Of a stretch of DNA of 64,000 nucleotides, positions 1 through 11,829 are shown one piece after another. Within the stretch, counting starts at the first letter, position 1. Each line of letters opens with the position of its first letter. The position numbers were made by a program, and so were the translations under genes. Where the stretch lies: contig NC_081412.1 of assembly GCF_030272615.1 (NCBI RefSeq), positions 38,074,911 to 38,138,910 of the forward strand, written 5' to 3'. This DNA is from Cryptomeria japonica. Lineage: Eukaryota; Streptophyta; Pinopsida; Cupressales; Cupressaceae. The notes under the pieces were generated by a model. It made no database searches. It was not told the origin of the DNA and worked only from the letters and a program-made list of their open reading frames with translations.

Positions 1-261
1 CTCCAACAAACTCCCCCAAAGATTAGGACATATAAAGTAGTTTTTCACATGATCTCTCTCCCCCTTTGATAGCAATGCCAAATATCTCAAAACAAATGAT
101 CAAACTCACTCTCCCCCCCCCCCCAAAAAAAAAAAACATGAATCTCAGGAATCTTTCCCTCAAAAACACAGACTACTCCAATAGAGGATCACCACCAACT
201 CACCTATCTAGATAAAAAGATAAGGCTCTGAAATCCACTAGATTTATGCAACTCAATGCAT

Positions 262-1740
262 CTAGTTATCATAAAGAGGGGTAGATACCCCTAACTTGTC
301 TCTTAAATAGACAAATGTATCTACAAGCAAAGGCTTAGTGAAAATATTAGCTATTTGTTCCTTTGTAGATGCATACTCCAGCTTTACCTTCTTTTTACTG
401 ACTTTCTGTCTCAAGTAATGCTATTTGATTGACACATGCTTAGTCTTTGAATGTTGCACTAGATTCTTTGACATGTTAATAAAATTATAATTATCATAGT
501 ATATAATAGTAGGCTCATCACAATTAACTCTGATATCCTTCAAAATTTTCTTCATCCAAACTACCTAAGTGCAATTACTAACAACAACAATATACTCAGC
601 TTCGACAGTAGATAAGGACATTGAATCTTGTTTCTTACTAGCCCATGAAACTAGCTTATTTCCTAAAAATAATGCTCCACTGGTAGTGCTCTTCCGGTCA
701 TCAACATCACCAGCCCAATTTGCATTAGTGTAAGCACATAACATGAAATCATCATTCCTCAAATACCATGGACCATAATCTACAGTTCCCTTCAGGTATC
801 TGAATATCCTCTTAACAGTAGTGACATGACCCTCTTTTGGATCATCATGATATCTAGCAGCCATGCACACAACATGCATATGTTTGGCCTAGTCTGAGTA
901 ATATATAGAAGTCCACCAACCATATATCTATGCAAGCTCCGATTAGCTTTCGGAGATTCATCATTCTTCGACAATTTACAACCAGTCACCATAGGAGTTC
1001 TAACTGGTTTGGAGTCATCTAACCCAAATTTCTTTTGCAATTCCTTCACATACTTAGTTTGATATATAAATATACCTTTTCTAGTTATGAAATTTGCAAA
1101 CCGAAGAAAAATTTCATCTCACCAATCATAGACATCTCCAATTCTTTCTGCATATCATCGGAAAACTTCATGCTCAAGTCATCATCACCTCCAAAGATAA
1201 TATCATAAACAAAGACTTCAACAATCAGAATGTTCTCATTTTCAATATTAAAATACATATTACTGTCAGCAACACCTTTAGTGAATCCCGATTTCAACAA
1301 ATACTTATCTAATCTAGCATATCAGGCTCTAGGGGCTTGTTTCAATCCATAAAGTTCTTTCTTCAAGCTATATACCATGTCTCCCTGATCTGATAATGAA
1401 AATCCATTAGGTTGCTCAATGTATACTTCTTCCTCAAGATCACCATTCAAAAAAGTAGATTTGACATCCATCTGATATACCTTGAAATCTTTGTAAGTAA
1501 CATAAGCAAGCAATAGTCTAATAGCTTCAAGTCTGGCAACTGGAGCAAAAGTCTCCTCATAATCAATTCCTTCTTGTTGTGAATACCCTTTGCAAACAAG
1601 TCTAGCTTTATTTATGACAACTTCACTGGCTTCATTCAGCTTATTTTTTAATACCCATTTAGTACCAATAACATTCTTATCCTTAGGTCTAGGCACAAGT
1701 TTCCATGTGTTATTCTTCTCAATCTAATCTAATTTTTCTT
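262..1740 (-). pseudogene. Copia-1 reverse transcriptase and RNase H pseudogene
   Basis: At 1696-1322 the RVT_2 hallmarks are present: [39 protein letters not shown] and YGLKQAPRA. The conserved Trp after PRA is a TGA. The catalytic YVDD box at about 1205-1215 reads FVYD, so the first Asp is Tyr. RNase H follows from about 879 (YTNANWAGDVDDRKST, SLSTVEAEYI). The ORF ends with STKEQIANIFTKPL and a TAG at 264-262. There are frameshifts near 1085 and 800, and a catalytic residue is lost. Confidence 0.85.
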
Positions 1741-2026
1741 CCATGGCTCTCATCCAACTTTCATCTTTACAAGCTTCAACAACATCTTTAGGTTCAACTT
1801 TAGAAATCAAACATACTTCTTTAGCAGCTAACCTTCTTCTAGTCATCACACCTTTATTCTTATCACCAATAATATAATTTTCAAAATGATTCAATCTTAT
1901 GTACCTTGGAGTCTTCTGATTGTTCTAATTTTTAGGTTCATGCACCTCTTCACCAGTAGCAACAACATTCGGTTTAACTATCTCTACCAAATCATTCTGC
2001 TTAGACTCTTCAGTCTGCATAGGGGC

Positions 2027-3345
2027 TTAAACAATATGTTTTCCATCATCATATCCACATGCTCTAATCTCTTTCCCAAGGTTCTCATCCACCTTCACAT
2101 TTTCACTCTCCACTCTTTTTCTTAGTCTCTTATTATAGCACCGATAGGATTTCCTCTTTGTATAATATCCCAAGAAAATTCCTTCATCACTTCTAGCATC
2201 AAACTTTCTTATATCCTCATCTCTCTTGATATAAAATTTACTACCAAATACTTTGAAATATATCAAAGTAGGAACATGACCAAACCAAAGTTCATAAATG
2301 GTCTTACTGGTATCACCTTTAATGTGAACTCTATTGAATGTGTAAACAACAGTGCAAATAGCTTCTCTCCAGTAGATTTTTGGAACATTTCTTTCATTCA
2401 GCATAGTCCTTACAACATCCAATATAGTTCCTTTCAATAACTTCATTTTTGTTGAGGGGTTCTAGGAGCAGATAATTGCCTTCTAAGTCCATGCTTCTCA
2501 CATAATGAATTGAACTCATTGGAATAGAATTCTCCACCTCTATCATATCTTAGACATTTCACCTTCAATCCAAACTCGGTCTCCACCTTTGCTTTGAATA
2601 TCTTGAATTTGTCCAATTCTTCTAATTTCTCCTTCAAAAAGATAATCCACATCATCCTAGAATAATCATCAATTAGTAGCATAAAAAATCTATCACCCTA
2701 CACACTTCTAACACTTTTAGGTCCACACAGGTCAGTATGCACAAGATCTAGCAGTCCATCAGATGTATACTATTTTCTCTTGAAATAAATCCTTGTTTTC
2801 TTACCCAGCTAACATTCCTTACATATAGAATTAGCAGGCTTAACAATCTTAGGTAGATCTCTAACAGTATGAGTAGAAAAAATCTTAATCATTGAATCAA
2901 AATTAACATGACACATTCTCCTATGCCACAACCAACTTTCATTAATATGAGCAATCAAACAACTTTTCTCACCGGCATTCAAATGAAACATTTTACCTTT
3001 ATTCTTAGTTCCAGATGCAATCTCTAAACTGGAGGCTTTTAGGATCTTGCATTTTCCATCCTTGAATTGTAGATCATAACCTTTATCAACCATCTCTCCA
3101 ACACTCAAAATATTATGCTCTAAACCTTCAACATACAAGACATCATCAGTGTTATGCTTACCATCAGAAGAAATAGAACCTCTCCCACAGATCACATAGG
3201 CTTTTTCATCTCCCAATCTAACTATTCCACCATCATACATTTCCATGCTTAGAAATTTCTTTTATCACCGATCATATGATGTGAACAACCATTGTCAATT
3301 ACCCATTCATCTTTCTCTTCAACTTTAGCAGCTAAAGCTTTCTCC
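2027..3345 (-). pseudogene. Copia-1 protease and integrase pseudogene
   Basis: Around 3280-3300 the protease active-site stretch reads WVIDNGCSHHM. The family motif is D-S/T-G, so the Ser is replaced by Asn. The GAG-pre-integrase zinc region is at 2809-3246 (WLWHRRMCHVNFDSM). The integrase core begins at 2682 with LLIDDYSRMMW, and the second catalytic Asp lies in CLRYDRGGEF. Frame changes near 2440 separate the region of the third catalytic acid. The end of the core continues at 2446-2027 with ELWFGHVPT and GIFLGY motifs. It would have cut and joined element cDNA into the host genome but is interrupted. Confidence 0.8.
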
Positions 3346-4421
3346 TCAATAGTACAACTTGTGGAATCAATAGGTACAAGTCTATCATCCTTAATGAAAA
3401 TAAACACAACTTAATTTCCTTCTGATTCTTCATCTGTAACACCCTCATTAGCAGAATAATAACAGTTCTTCTGATTCCTATACTTCTGGTTAGGCTTGTA
3501 AGGCTTATCATACTTCTCATGCTTCTTATATCTATCATTTCTATCATGCTTATCAAACCTATCATGCATGTCATATTTACCTATTCTCTCCAAAAATCTA
3601 GAATAAAATGTCCTATCTTATTTCAAGAGAAACATTTCAAAGGCAACTTTTCGTCATACTTACTGGATCCTTTAGGCAATCTTTGGGAAATCAATGCTTC
3701 AAATTCATCTATCTCTTTCATATCTAGATATTTTGCATTCATCAGGATCATACTTATGCTTACTAGATACAAATGTAGATACTCTGAATTCTATCTCAGA
3801 CTTTCCATGTGATTTTCCAAACTCACTTATCTCAAATGCAACAATCTTTCCAACCAGCATACCGCTTGTTGCTTTAGTCACACTCCGGATCTCATCAATA
3901 GCAGCAACCTTATGTTTATAGGCAGGAGGCAAACATCTCAGCAGCTTAGCAACAATTTCATCTTCCTCAATGGTTCCATCAGCACATCTGATACCTAGGA
4001 CAAGGTCATTCACCTTAGCCATAAAATAGTCTATGTTCTCATCATCTCCCATCTTCAATGTCTCATACTTTCCTTTCAAACTCTTCAACTTAGTAACTTT
4101 CACTTGTTTATCACCTTCATACAGGATCTCAAGCTTCTCCTAGATCTCATGTGTGGTCTAAAGTCCCATTACATTTATCATCTCCGAATTAGTCAAGGCA
4201 CTAAGAAATGCTTCCTTCACTCTAATGTTATGTTCAACTTCCTTGATCTCATCCTGAGTAGTTGGTCCATTCGAAGGAATAGTACAGGCATTCTTTATGA
4301 TCTTCCAGTAATCCTCTCCAAGACATTTCAAGTGTACTTCCATCTAGTTCTTCCATATAGCATAGTTACTTCCATCAAACCTCAGACTGTCCTTCTTAAA
4401 GATAACACCTTGAGCTGCCAT
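3250..4421 (-). pseudogene. Copia-1 gag (UBN2-like) pseudogene
   Basis: The reading starts at the ATG at 4421 (MAAQGVIFKK...) with the Copia gag landmark LRFDGSNYAIWK. A TAG follows at 4346-4344, where Copia-2 also has TAG, and the frame then continues as MEVHLKCLGEDYW. A second segment (4103-3705) carries the typical run LKGKYETLKMGDDENIDYF and a CLPPAYKHKV-like motif. The zinc knuckle near 3600-3640 is damaged: its second Cys codon is a TGA and the last Cys is gone. Gag packages the element RNA in cytoplasmic particles; this copy cannot make the whole protein. Confidence 0.8.
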
Positions 4422-4449
4422 CCCAGATCTCCTCAAGTAGTTAATCTTC

Positions 4450-5541
4450 TACTGGAGAATCAAGAAGGAAGACTAAGAGGGGGGGTGAATCAATCTTCAC
4501 TAGATCAGAAAATTTAACTACAAAAGTAGATGAAAATATTACAATGGGGACTGCACATGCATTCAGGCACACTGTTTAGAGCTCACTACTTAAAAGATAA
4601 TTGCCCGGAAGGCTACAACTCTTAGGGAAGTCTCACTAACTTGCAACAAGATTTGCACTACAATTCGGAAGAAATGAACTAAAAGAATAGCATCTCCAAA
4701 TGCCTGATTACTGTTTTGATTAAGCATAGTTGTCTGGCCTACAACACCAATCTCTCTCAATCTCAACACCAAAGGATAAATCTCTTATTTGCACATACAC
4801 CACTCTTTGATAATGCCGACACAACATTGACTCCTAAATTACATGAATATATCACCTATATATACAGTTCATCAACCTTGATAACAAGGTCGGCTAAACC
4901 CTCAATCCTCAATTACAAAATTACATCATACGATACAAAGATTGACCATTGGACCAATATAATGATTTAAATAGCATAGCATGGACCTAAATCAAATTCC
5001 CAAATGCTCCACCGAAAATCATGCCAAGATCAACCGCAACACGCTACACCACTAGGAAAACCACATAACACGAAAATCATCACTGGTTCATAGAAACCAC
5101 CAAAATCTCTCACAACAATCAATGTTGATTGACAAAACAAATAGGAAATGAATAGGAAACACCAGCAAGCATGTTAGAATCATTAGAAACAACTACACCA
5201 ACACCACTTATCAAATCTTCATCTGTCAATGCCTGAAAGCTCAAGAACACAACCAATTAGCAACTATCATGAAGAAAGATAACTTGTGGAGCACTAAATC
5301 ATGATTCATTTGAAATGAAGATACAAAAGACCATCCCAAGAAATATCCAAAAATCTCAACACAAGATCTAATCACACCAAAATATACTGGAGGATATATT
5401 GGACTGCAAAAACAATGATCAACAAAACAACACTGCAAACTGGATCATAAGATCTTCCCAATTTGCAATCACTAGAGCAATACATAGGAATATGTTGACA
5501 TCAATGATAACAACATATCCTAGTAGCAGCAATGACCAACA
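4450..5541 (-). repeat. 5' LTR of Copia-1
   Basis: The segment aligns by eye, reverse complemented, with the solo LTR at 53094-54397. Shared blocks include the CAACATATTCCTATGT stretch, GATTTAGGTCCATGCTATG and the TGAATC...GAGAGG end. The outer end is CCAACA at 5536-5541 (TGTTGG on the minus strand). The inner end near 4450 is approximate because the usual CA end and primer site are not clear. Confidence 0.7.
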
Positions 5542-5559
5542 ATATTCAACAATTATCAA

Positions 5560-6202
5560 TGTTAGGGTCAAAGTTTAATTAGGGTTAGCTAGGATAAATG
5601 TTGCGTTCAAGGTTAAGGTTAGGGTTGGGGTTGGTCTTGGTGTTAGGGTTTAATAAGGGATAGGATTGAGGATAAGGTTGGGTTAAGGGTTAAATAAGGG
5701 TTATATTTAGTGTTTAGACTCAAGTAAGGTGAGGGATCTAAGATAAATCACAAGGTTAAGGTTCTAAAATAAAGTTGGAGTAAGGGTTAGGGTATAATTT
5801 AAGTTAGATTCTATTTAATATTAGGGTTAAGTTAGAGTTTAATTAGGCTTATGGTTCAATTAGGGTTAGGGTTCTAAGATGAATCTTTGAGTTGGGGTTA
5901 GGGTTACTATTAGTGTTAGGTTAGAGATATGATTAAGGTTAGGGTTAGGTTCAAGGTTCAACTAGAGTTTAATTAGGGTTAGGATTCAATTAGTATTAGA
6001 GTTAAATTAGGGTTAGGGTATAATTAGGGTCAGGTTTGGGGCTTAATTAGGGTCAAGGGTATAATTAGGATTAGGGTTAGGGTTTAATTAAGGTAAGGTT
6101 AAGGTTAGGGTTCTTGGATAAAACTTGAGGTGAACGTTAGGGTTAGTGTTGGGGTTAGTGTTACTGCTAGTATTAGGGTCAAGGTTTAGTTAGGGTTAGT
6201 GG
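5560..6202 (+). repeat. degenerate telomere-like repeat, block 1
   Basis: The plus strand is dominated by TTAGGG and GGTTAGGGTT runs mixed with TTAATTAGGG, TTAAGG and TTGGGG variants. No long perfect array survives. The phase is more often the 6-base TTAGGG than the 7-base plant telomere unit TTTAGGG. This is interstitial and degenerate, so it is not a working telomere. Confidence 0.85.
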
Positions 6203-7262
6203 TGCAGGAGCACCTAACACAAAGGCATAAAAAGAGTCTATAAGAAGATAAAAATCAATTCATAAGTATTCAATTATATTTTCATTTGTAATGTCATTTT
6301 GAGTCAATATGAATCAATATGTAAGGCTAAAAGAGCCCATTGTAATGAGTTGTCCAAGTTGTCCTAATAAGGTCTTGAATTAGTCATTTAGTAAAATTTG
6401 TATAAAATATCCTTGGAGGGGTAAAATGGTGACAAAATTACATTATTATTCCATCCTAATATGTTTTGAAGGTTATTTTGAAGGTTTAAAGTCATTTGAG
6501 TCAAAAGTTGTAAAAGTTGTAAAATGTAACTTTTCAAAAGTTGTAAAAAGACCAAAATGGGAAGTTGTATGGTCATAAGAGGAAGTTGGGTAGTTGTAAC
6601 TTCCATGTGAAGATAAAAAGGCTATAAAACCTCTATAATTTTTGTTCATAAGTGTATGTAAAAATTGGAGAAGGAATTGGAAAGCATTGGAAACATTTTG
6701 GTATCATATTTTCATTGTTTTCAATCTCTTGTTTTGTGATCTTGGAAGTTTTCCCTCTTGTTTCCAGGCTTGGTACGGCCATGTACAGCCTGGAAACAAG
6801 TGTATTTATATCATGATAGTTTAGTATATTGAATAATATTTCCATTTCTTTTGGTTTGAGTTGATTTCATGCATTTTTGAGAAAGTTATGAATGTTTTGG
6901 TGAAAACCGTTTGGAATTACCCAAAACCCTAATTCACGGCGACCAGTTGTGGAAAAATCATCATAACTTTGGATTTCACCATTGGATATTTCTATAATTT
7001 GGAGGAAAGTTTTATAACTAGCATTTATATAATCTTACCACAGCGATTGACTTGATGATTAATATGATAATAGTTATTAATGACTTTTCATGACTGTAAT
7101 TTCATGACCAGAACAGAGTAAATTTTATAGTTTGGACAAATACTTGGTTTTCATTTGCAAGAAATGAATAGATGAAGGGTTTAAATGATTCAGGTTTAAT
7201 GCATGATATATGGAGAAGATTTTATAATGGTTATTTGATTGATTTTTTCATGATGCTCTGCA
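6203..7262 (+). mobile_element. candidate solo LTR or other insertion inside the telomere-like tract
   Basis: The telomere-like pattern stops at about 6202 and resumes near 7300. The intervening 1.06 kb is unrelated. It starts TGCAGGAGCACC and ends GATGCTCTGCA, which are imperfect inverted ends in the TG...CA style of LTRs. A promoter-like GGCTATAAAACCTC lies at about 6620. No coding region or clear 5-bp target duplication was found, so the class and exact ends are tentative. Confidence 0.4.
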
Positions 7263-8130
7263 TCAGTTAGATAGGAAAAAGTTTGGATTAAACATTAAAA
7301 TTAGCATTAGGGAACTCAATAAAGGAACTTAGGATTGGGCTTAGGTTATGGTTACGATTCAATAAGGTTTAGCGTTAAGGTTAGGGTTAGGTTTGACATT
7401 AGTCTAGTCTTTGTGTTAACTTTAATTAGGGTTAGAGTTATTATTATGATTCAAATATAATTAAGATGATTAGATAAAACATGACGTTAAAGTTCAATGA
7501 TAAATTTTGGGTTAGGGTTAGGGTTTAACTTAAGCTAGTGTTAAATTTTTTGGTTAGGGTAGGGTTAGGGTTCAATTTAGGCTTATAATTTAATTATGGT
7601 TAAGATTAGGGTTCTAAAATTTAAAGCTTAGGGTTAGGTTTCAGTTAGGATCAAGGTTAAGTTATTAGGGTTAGGTTTTAGTTAGGGTTATGGTTCCAGA
7701 TAGATTCTAATTAGGGTTAAGTTTTAATTAGTAATACCTATTTAAGCTTAGGTTTGAGATTAGGGTTAAGGTTAAATTAGGTTTAGGGTGTTATATTAGC
7801 ATGAGGGTTAGGGTTAGGTTTAAATTATGTTGAGGTTTAATTAGGGTTAGGGTGCAACTAAGGTTAGGATAGAGTTAGGGTTCAATTAGGATTAGCTTGG
7901 GGTCAGGGTTAGGGTTGACATTATAATTAGGTTGGGGTTTAACTAGGGTTAGGTTTATTGTTAAAATAGAGATGGGGTTAAGGTTATGTTAGGGATAGAA
8001 TTAGGGCAAGAGTTAGGGTTATAATTTGGGTTAGGGTTGTGGTTAAGGTTAAGGATCAAGATTAATTAAGGTTAAGATTCAACTTAGGTTACAAGTAGTG
8101 TTTAATTAGGGTTAGGGTTGAGTTCAGGTC
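7263..8130 (+). repeat. degenerate telomere-like repeat, block 2
   Basis: This continues the TTAGGG/TTAATTAGGG pattern of block 1, on the same strand and in the same style, and becomes clear from about 7310. The two blocks look like one original tract split by the sequence at 6203-7262. It ends at about 8130 where unique sequence begins. Confidence 0.8.
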
Positions 8131-9944
8131 AAGACTGTGTGCATAAAGATGGGGGACCCAAAAGTGGCCACCACACTTTTTGGACCCCTAGAGACCATAA
8201 TATGGGTGTGTTACAATGAGCTCACATTATGGTCAGTTTTTTACCATAAAAGAAAAAATCCTCAAAAATCTTCATTTTTATGTTTTTCTCTACAAACCCA
8301 TAACTTACTAATTGTTTGAAGTGCACTTGCATTGTTGGAGACCCCATTTTTCACTAGTTCTTTGCAAGATCATTTATAAAATGTTGCCATTACATCATTA
8401 AGGTCAAAGAGGTAAGTATTTTTACTTTTTTAGTGTAAAACTTGGATTAAATAGATGGATTTGATTAGTTTTCTAATGGAATCTATTCAATTATTTTTAG
8501 GAGTTGAGAATGCACCCACAAATGATTTGTAATGGGTGAAAATTTAGGGTAAATTTAGGTTTTCGCTAATTAAGGTAATAAAACCACTAATTTTGCTTAG
8601 CCATTACATAGGGGTATTTAGGTCATTTACCTATTAGGCCAACCTCCAATGATCATGAGAAGCCACAAAAATGAATTCCCATCGAAGAGATAGGACCCCT
8701 ACCCTAATTCAAAATTGAGCCCCACTAAGAGGGACCATGCAATTGGGTGCCATGGTCTTTCTTAAAATGGGACCCAAATGCAGCCCCAAGGAGAAGGGTA
8801 CCCCACTAGGGAATCCATCAATGGGTGTTAATGGCATCAAAATTGGAGATTGGGCACAAAAAAAACCTAGATATATGATGAGGATAGGACACAAACATGA
8901 GGTCTAAATTGGCCTAGTGACTATTTATGATGCTACATTTAGCCCCCACTTTAATGGGAGTATGATCCTATACAAATACTTGTAGTAACATAGATGAAAG
9001 AGATGGAAGTGAGGGAAAATTAGGAGCACAATTACAAGGAGTATAAAACATCATTAATTTTGAGGAAACAAGCCCCCAATCTTAGGATGTTAACTCACTC
9101 AAACGCATGCAAGGGCACACAAAAACAAAAAGAAAAAAAAAAACAAAGCCAAAAAGGCAAAAGACTCACAGCACAAAATCTGAAAACCAAAAAACAAGGT
9201 CTCAAGTCAACTAGTTGAAGAGACCTCGATATCAAATGTCTCAACCATTGATGTTATTCTTGAAAAATTCCATCTCAATAACACAAGCAATCGCATAAAA
9301 TGAGAAAAAGAACGCATCATCCATGAACTATTAATAGAAAATCTACAAGCTCATGAGAAGAAAGAAAGAAAGCACGGATACACATTCTAGATGTACTTTT
9401 CTAGGTGATCCATGAGAGAAGATATGGATACACATTCTACATGGGTGATCCCATAATACTAGGTTACACTTTTTTGCCAAACTTGACACTGAAATCAACA
9501 TTTTGCATCAGATCTTTACTTTCTACAACTTATAGTAGCTAAACCATTAAGAATTTGAAGATAAAGTAAACTACTAATTTGTGATATTTTTCATATATAT
9601 TCTAAATATATATTTTTTTAAATAACTAGAAATTAATTGTCTATATTGTTATGTAACTTTTAATAACTCGATATTTACAAGAATCAGCATTTTTTAGAAG
9701 TGACATTTATTTGGTAATGCATAACATTTTTTATAGTAAGAAGGAAATTCTAATTTGAAATATAGAATTGTGACACCAATATCTAGTGAAATGATATTTT
9801 TTCATAATATTTTGTTACATTTATTTTTTTAGTTAATTTTTTAAGACAATGTAATTGTAACTTGGATAGAGGTGTATTTCGTAATGCATAACTTTTTTTG
9901 TATGCTATTGAATTAACTTATTCTTTTTGTGTTGAAATGAGGAT
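8131..9944. other. non-coding region, no gene recognised
   Basis: AT-rich sequence with no supported gene. A perfect 9-base inverted repeat (GACCATAAT at 8193-8201 and ATTATGGTC at 8226-8234) is the only local structure noted, together with A-rich runs near 9120-9150. Short open frames here have no recognisable protein motif. Confidence 0.6.
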
Positions 9945-9949
9945 ATCAA
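9945..9949. repeat. target-site duplication of Copia-2, left copy (ATCAA)
   Basis: ATCAA directly precedes the TGTTAG end at 9950. The same five bases follow the CCAACA end at 39723-39727. Five bases is the expected duplication for Copia integrases, and the match pairs ends that lie 29.8 kb apart. Confidence 0.85.
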
Positions 9950-10626
9950 TGTTAGACAATTCAAATAACTGAAAGACAACTGAGAGGGGAGGGTGAATTA
10001 GTTGTCACAGATTACCAGAACCATTAGCAATTTAAAATTTAATATTGGAACCCAAAACATTAATAGATAAACCAATTAGGCATAAACAATAATCACAGAA
10101 TAAATACCACCCACATGACAATTGAGGGAAATATTTGTACGTGGAAAAACCAGTAAAGAGAAAAACCACGGTGGGAACCCTACCCACAGTTAGATAATAC
10201 TTCTGTAGTAAGTATGTGAATTACAATTGAGGGGCCTACACATGCAGGAAGGCCAACAGCCTAGAGCACACTGCTCATCACAAAATGAGCATCACTGACT
10301 ACATATAAATCCAAACTATAATCAAGAGAAGTGTTGAATTGCAAAAGATAGCATCTCCTATGCCTAAGTACAATTCCGATTAAGCTCAATACTGGAGGAA
10401 TAAATCCTCTAACATAAACCCAATTCGATCTCTAATGATCGACCAACTCCTCTACCTGAATGATATTACATTATTCACACATTACATTCCTTGACCATGA
10501 CCTCTTACAATAACTATGATCATCTACAATGAGATCTTACACCTATGTATACTAACCCTCGACCATAAACAATCAGGTCAGCCATCAAACAATAAACCAA
10601 TTACATAATTACAAACCATGTCAGCC
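9950..10626 (-). repeat. Copia-2 3' LTR, distal piece
   Basis: The segment aligns with 38513-39183 of the intact LTR from TGTTAGA through the closing ACAAACCATG(T/G)CAGCC. It includes the GGTTTTTC/CCACGGTGGG motif in reverse. It ends in GCC, the three bases duplicated by the CACTA insertion. Confidence 0.93.
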
Positions 10627-10660
10627 CACTAATACATTTGGACTAGATTTTCAACTGAGG
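10627..10660 (+). repeat. CACTA left terminal inverted repeat
   Basis: It starts CACTAATACATT and reaches GATTTTCAACTGAGG. It pairs with 33306-33339 read on the minus strand, with a few mismatches. This is the predicted recognition and cleavage end for the TNP2 transposase. Confidence 0.9.
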
Positions 10661-10905
10661 TTTCTGACGGAGAAGGTATATTGTGGCCAAATTTAATTTT
10701 TCTTGAAAAAATACCCGCATTCGTCGTAATTCCGATGGAAATTACCCATTTGGTTTCGACGAAGAAGGCATTAGCAATGAGAATTTTCTTTTTTTCAAAA
10801 AAGTGCTTGCGTTCGTCGTAATTTCGATGACAGCGACCATTACAAAATAAAAAAAGAGGCAGGGAATTCATTTGTGAATTGCAATCCTGCGTAGGTGTTC
10901 GTGGT
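10661..10905 (+). repeat. CACTA left subterminal repeats
   Basis: The motif ATTCGTCGTAATTCCGATG occurs at about 10718-10736. A near copy (GTTCGTCGTAATTTCGATG) lies about 95 bp further in, at about 10812-10830. Related GTTTCGACGAAGAAGG and TCTGACGGAGAAGG copies lie nearby. A relative (GGAATTACGATGAAT, inverted) is found near the right end. Repeated subterminal motifs of this kind are the binding sites of the TnpA-type protein in En/Spm; the assignment here is by analogy. Confidence 0.6.
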
Positions 10906-11130
10906 GACTTCAACCCCCAAGAACATCAAACCCACGTCGAAGGCAATCCCATGCAGGAGGTAGATTCAAATTGCCCTAGTTTTTAATTTCATGTTGCAAA
11001 AAATATACATGTGGTGGTTAATTGTCCTAGTTTAATCTCATAAAACCATAGAACTGTGATTGAGGAGTGAGCGTTCAATTTTGTATCAGCAATCCCTTCC
11101 TCCCGTATACGTGCGTGTTGATTGTTCACA

Positions 11131-11815
11131 TTAGATCACATCTCTTTGTGGCATCGTATCAAACAATTCACGAGCCTTGTTCATGTTTCCACATTTTGCA
11201 TTCATGTCAAGCAGGGCATTTGCAAGTACAACACCTAACAAAATTCCTCTATCCGTTATGCTTTGATGGATGTCCATACCCTGTTCCAAAGCTCCCATTT
11301 TTGCACAGGCAGGAAGGATGTTGGCAAAGGTTGTGGAATTTGGCTTTATGCCTTCCAATTTCATTTGCTTGAAAGTGTCTAAAGCCTTTTCGACAAATCC
11401 ATTTTGTGCATATCCAGCAATCGTTGCAGTCCATGAGACAACATTTCTTTAAGGGCATTCTATCAAATAGTTCACGTGCCTTGTCTATGCTTCCACATTT
11501 TGCATACATGTCTACCAAGGCAGTTACAACTACAACATCTGACAAAATTTCTCTATCCTTTATGCTTCGATGAATGTCCATACCCTGTTCCAAATCTCCC
11601 ATTTTGGCACAGGCAGGGAGGATAGTAGCAATGGTCGTGGAATTTGGCTTTACACCTGTAGATTGCATTTGCTTGAAAGTTTCTAAAGCCTTCTCAACAA
11701 ATCCATTTTGTGTAGTTGCAACTACATCTGACAAAATTCCTCTATCTTTTATGCTTTGATGGATGTCCATACCCTATTCCAAAGCTCCCATTTTGGCATA
11801 GGTTGGGAGTAGGCT
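11131..11815 (-). pseudogene. captured pentatricopeptide-repeat (PLS-type PPR) gene fragment
   Basis: The minus-strand reading shows repeated PPR blocks such as GVKPNSTTIATILPACAKMG, GMDIHRSIKDR and VDMYAKCGSIDKARELFDRM, each about 35 residues. The whole block recurs with a period of about 302 bp (compare 11274 and 11576), as expected for three-motif P-L-S units. It has frameshifts near 11450 and 11250 and no start or E/DYW end. PPR proteins bind organelle RNA. This fragment lies inside the CACTA left arm, so it is most simply host sequence captured by the transposon. Confidence 0.85.
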
Positions 11816-11829
11816 GGCAAACGTAACTA

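Larger units (their letters stand above)
1..5541 (-). mobile_element. Ty1/copia retrotransposon Copia-1, decayed, left end outside window
   Basis: Domain order read on the minus strand is LTR, gag, protease, integrase, reverse transcriptase, RNase H, which is the Copia order. Bases 1-8 (minus strand TGTTGGAG) look like the first bases of the 3' LTR. The polypurine tract CTTTGGGGGAG lies just inside, at about 11-21. The 5' LTR is at about 4450-5541. The internal region is broken by many stops and frameshifts, so the element is not autonomous. A recognisable tRNA-Met primer site is missing next to the 5' LTR. A solo LTR of the same family lies at 53094-54397 in the opposite orientation. Confidence 0.85.

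Noticed and set aside
5560..8130. True chromosome end or active telomere
   Set aside because: The repeat is degenerate, split, and has tens of kilobases of sequence on its right side, with an element running off the left.
8709..8894. Small minus-strand ORF with Pro/Gly-rich translation
   Set aside because: No motif, start context or neighbouring exon; expected by chance in this length of sequence.
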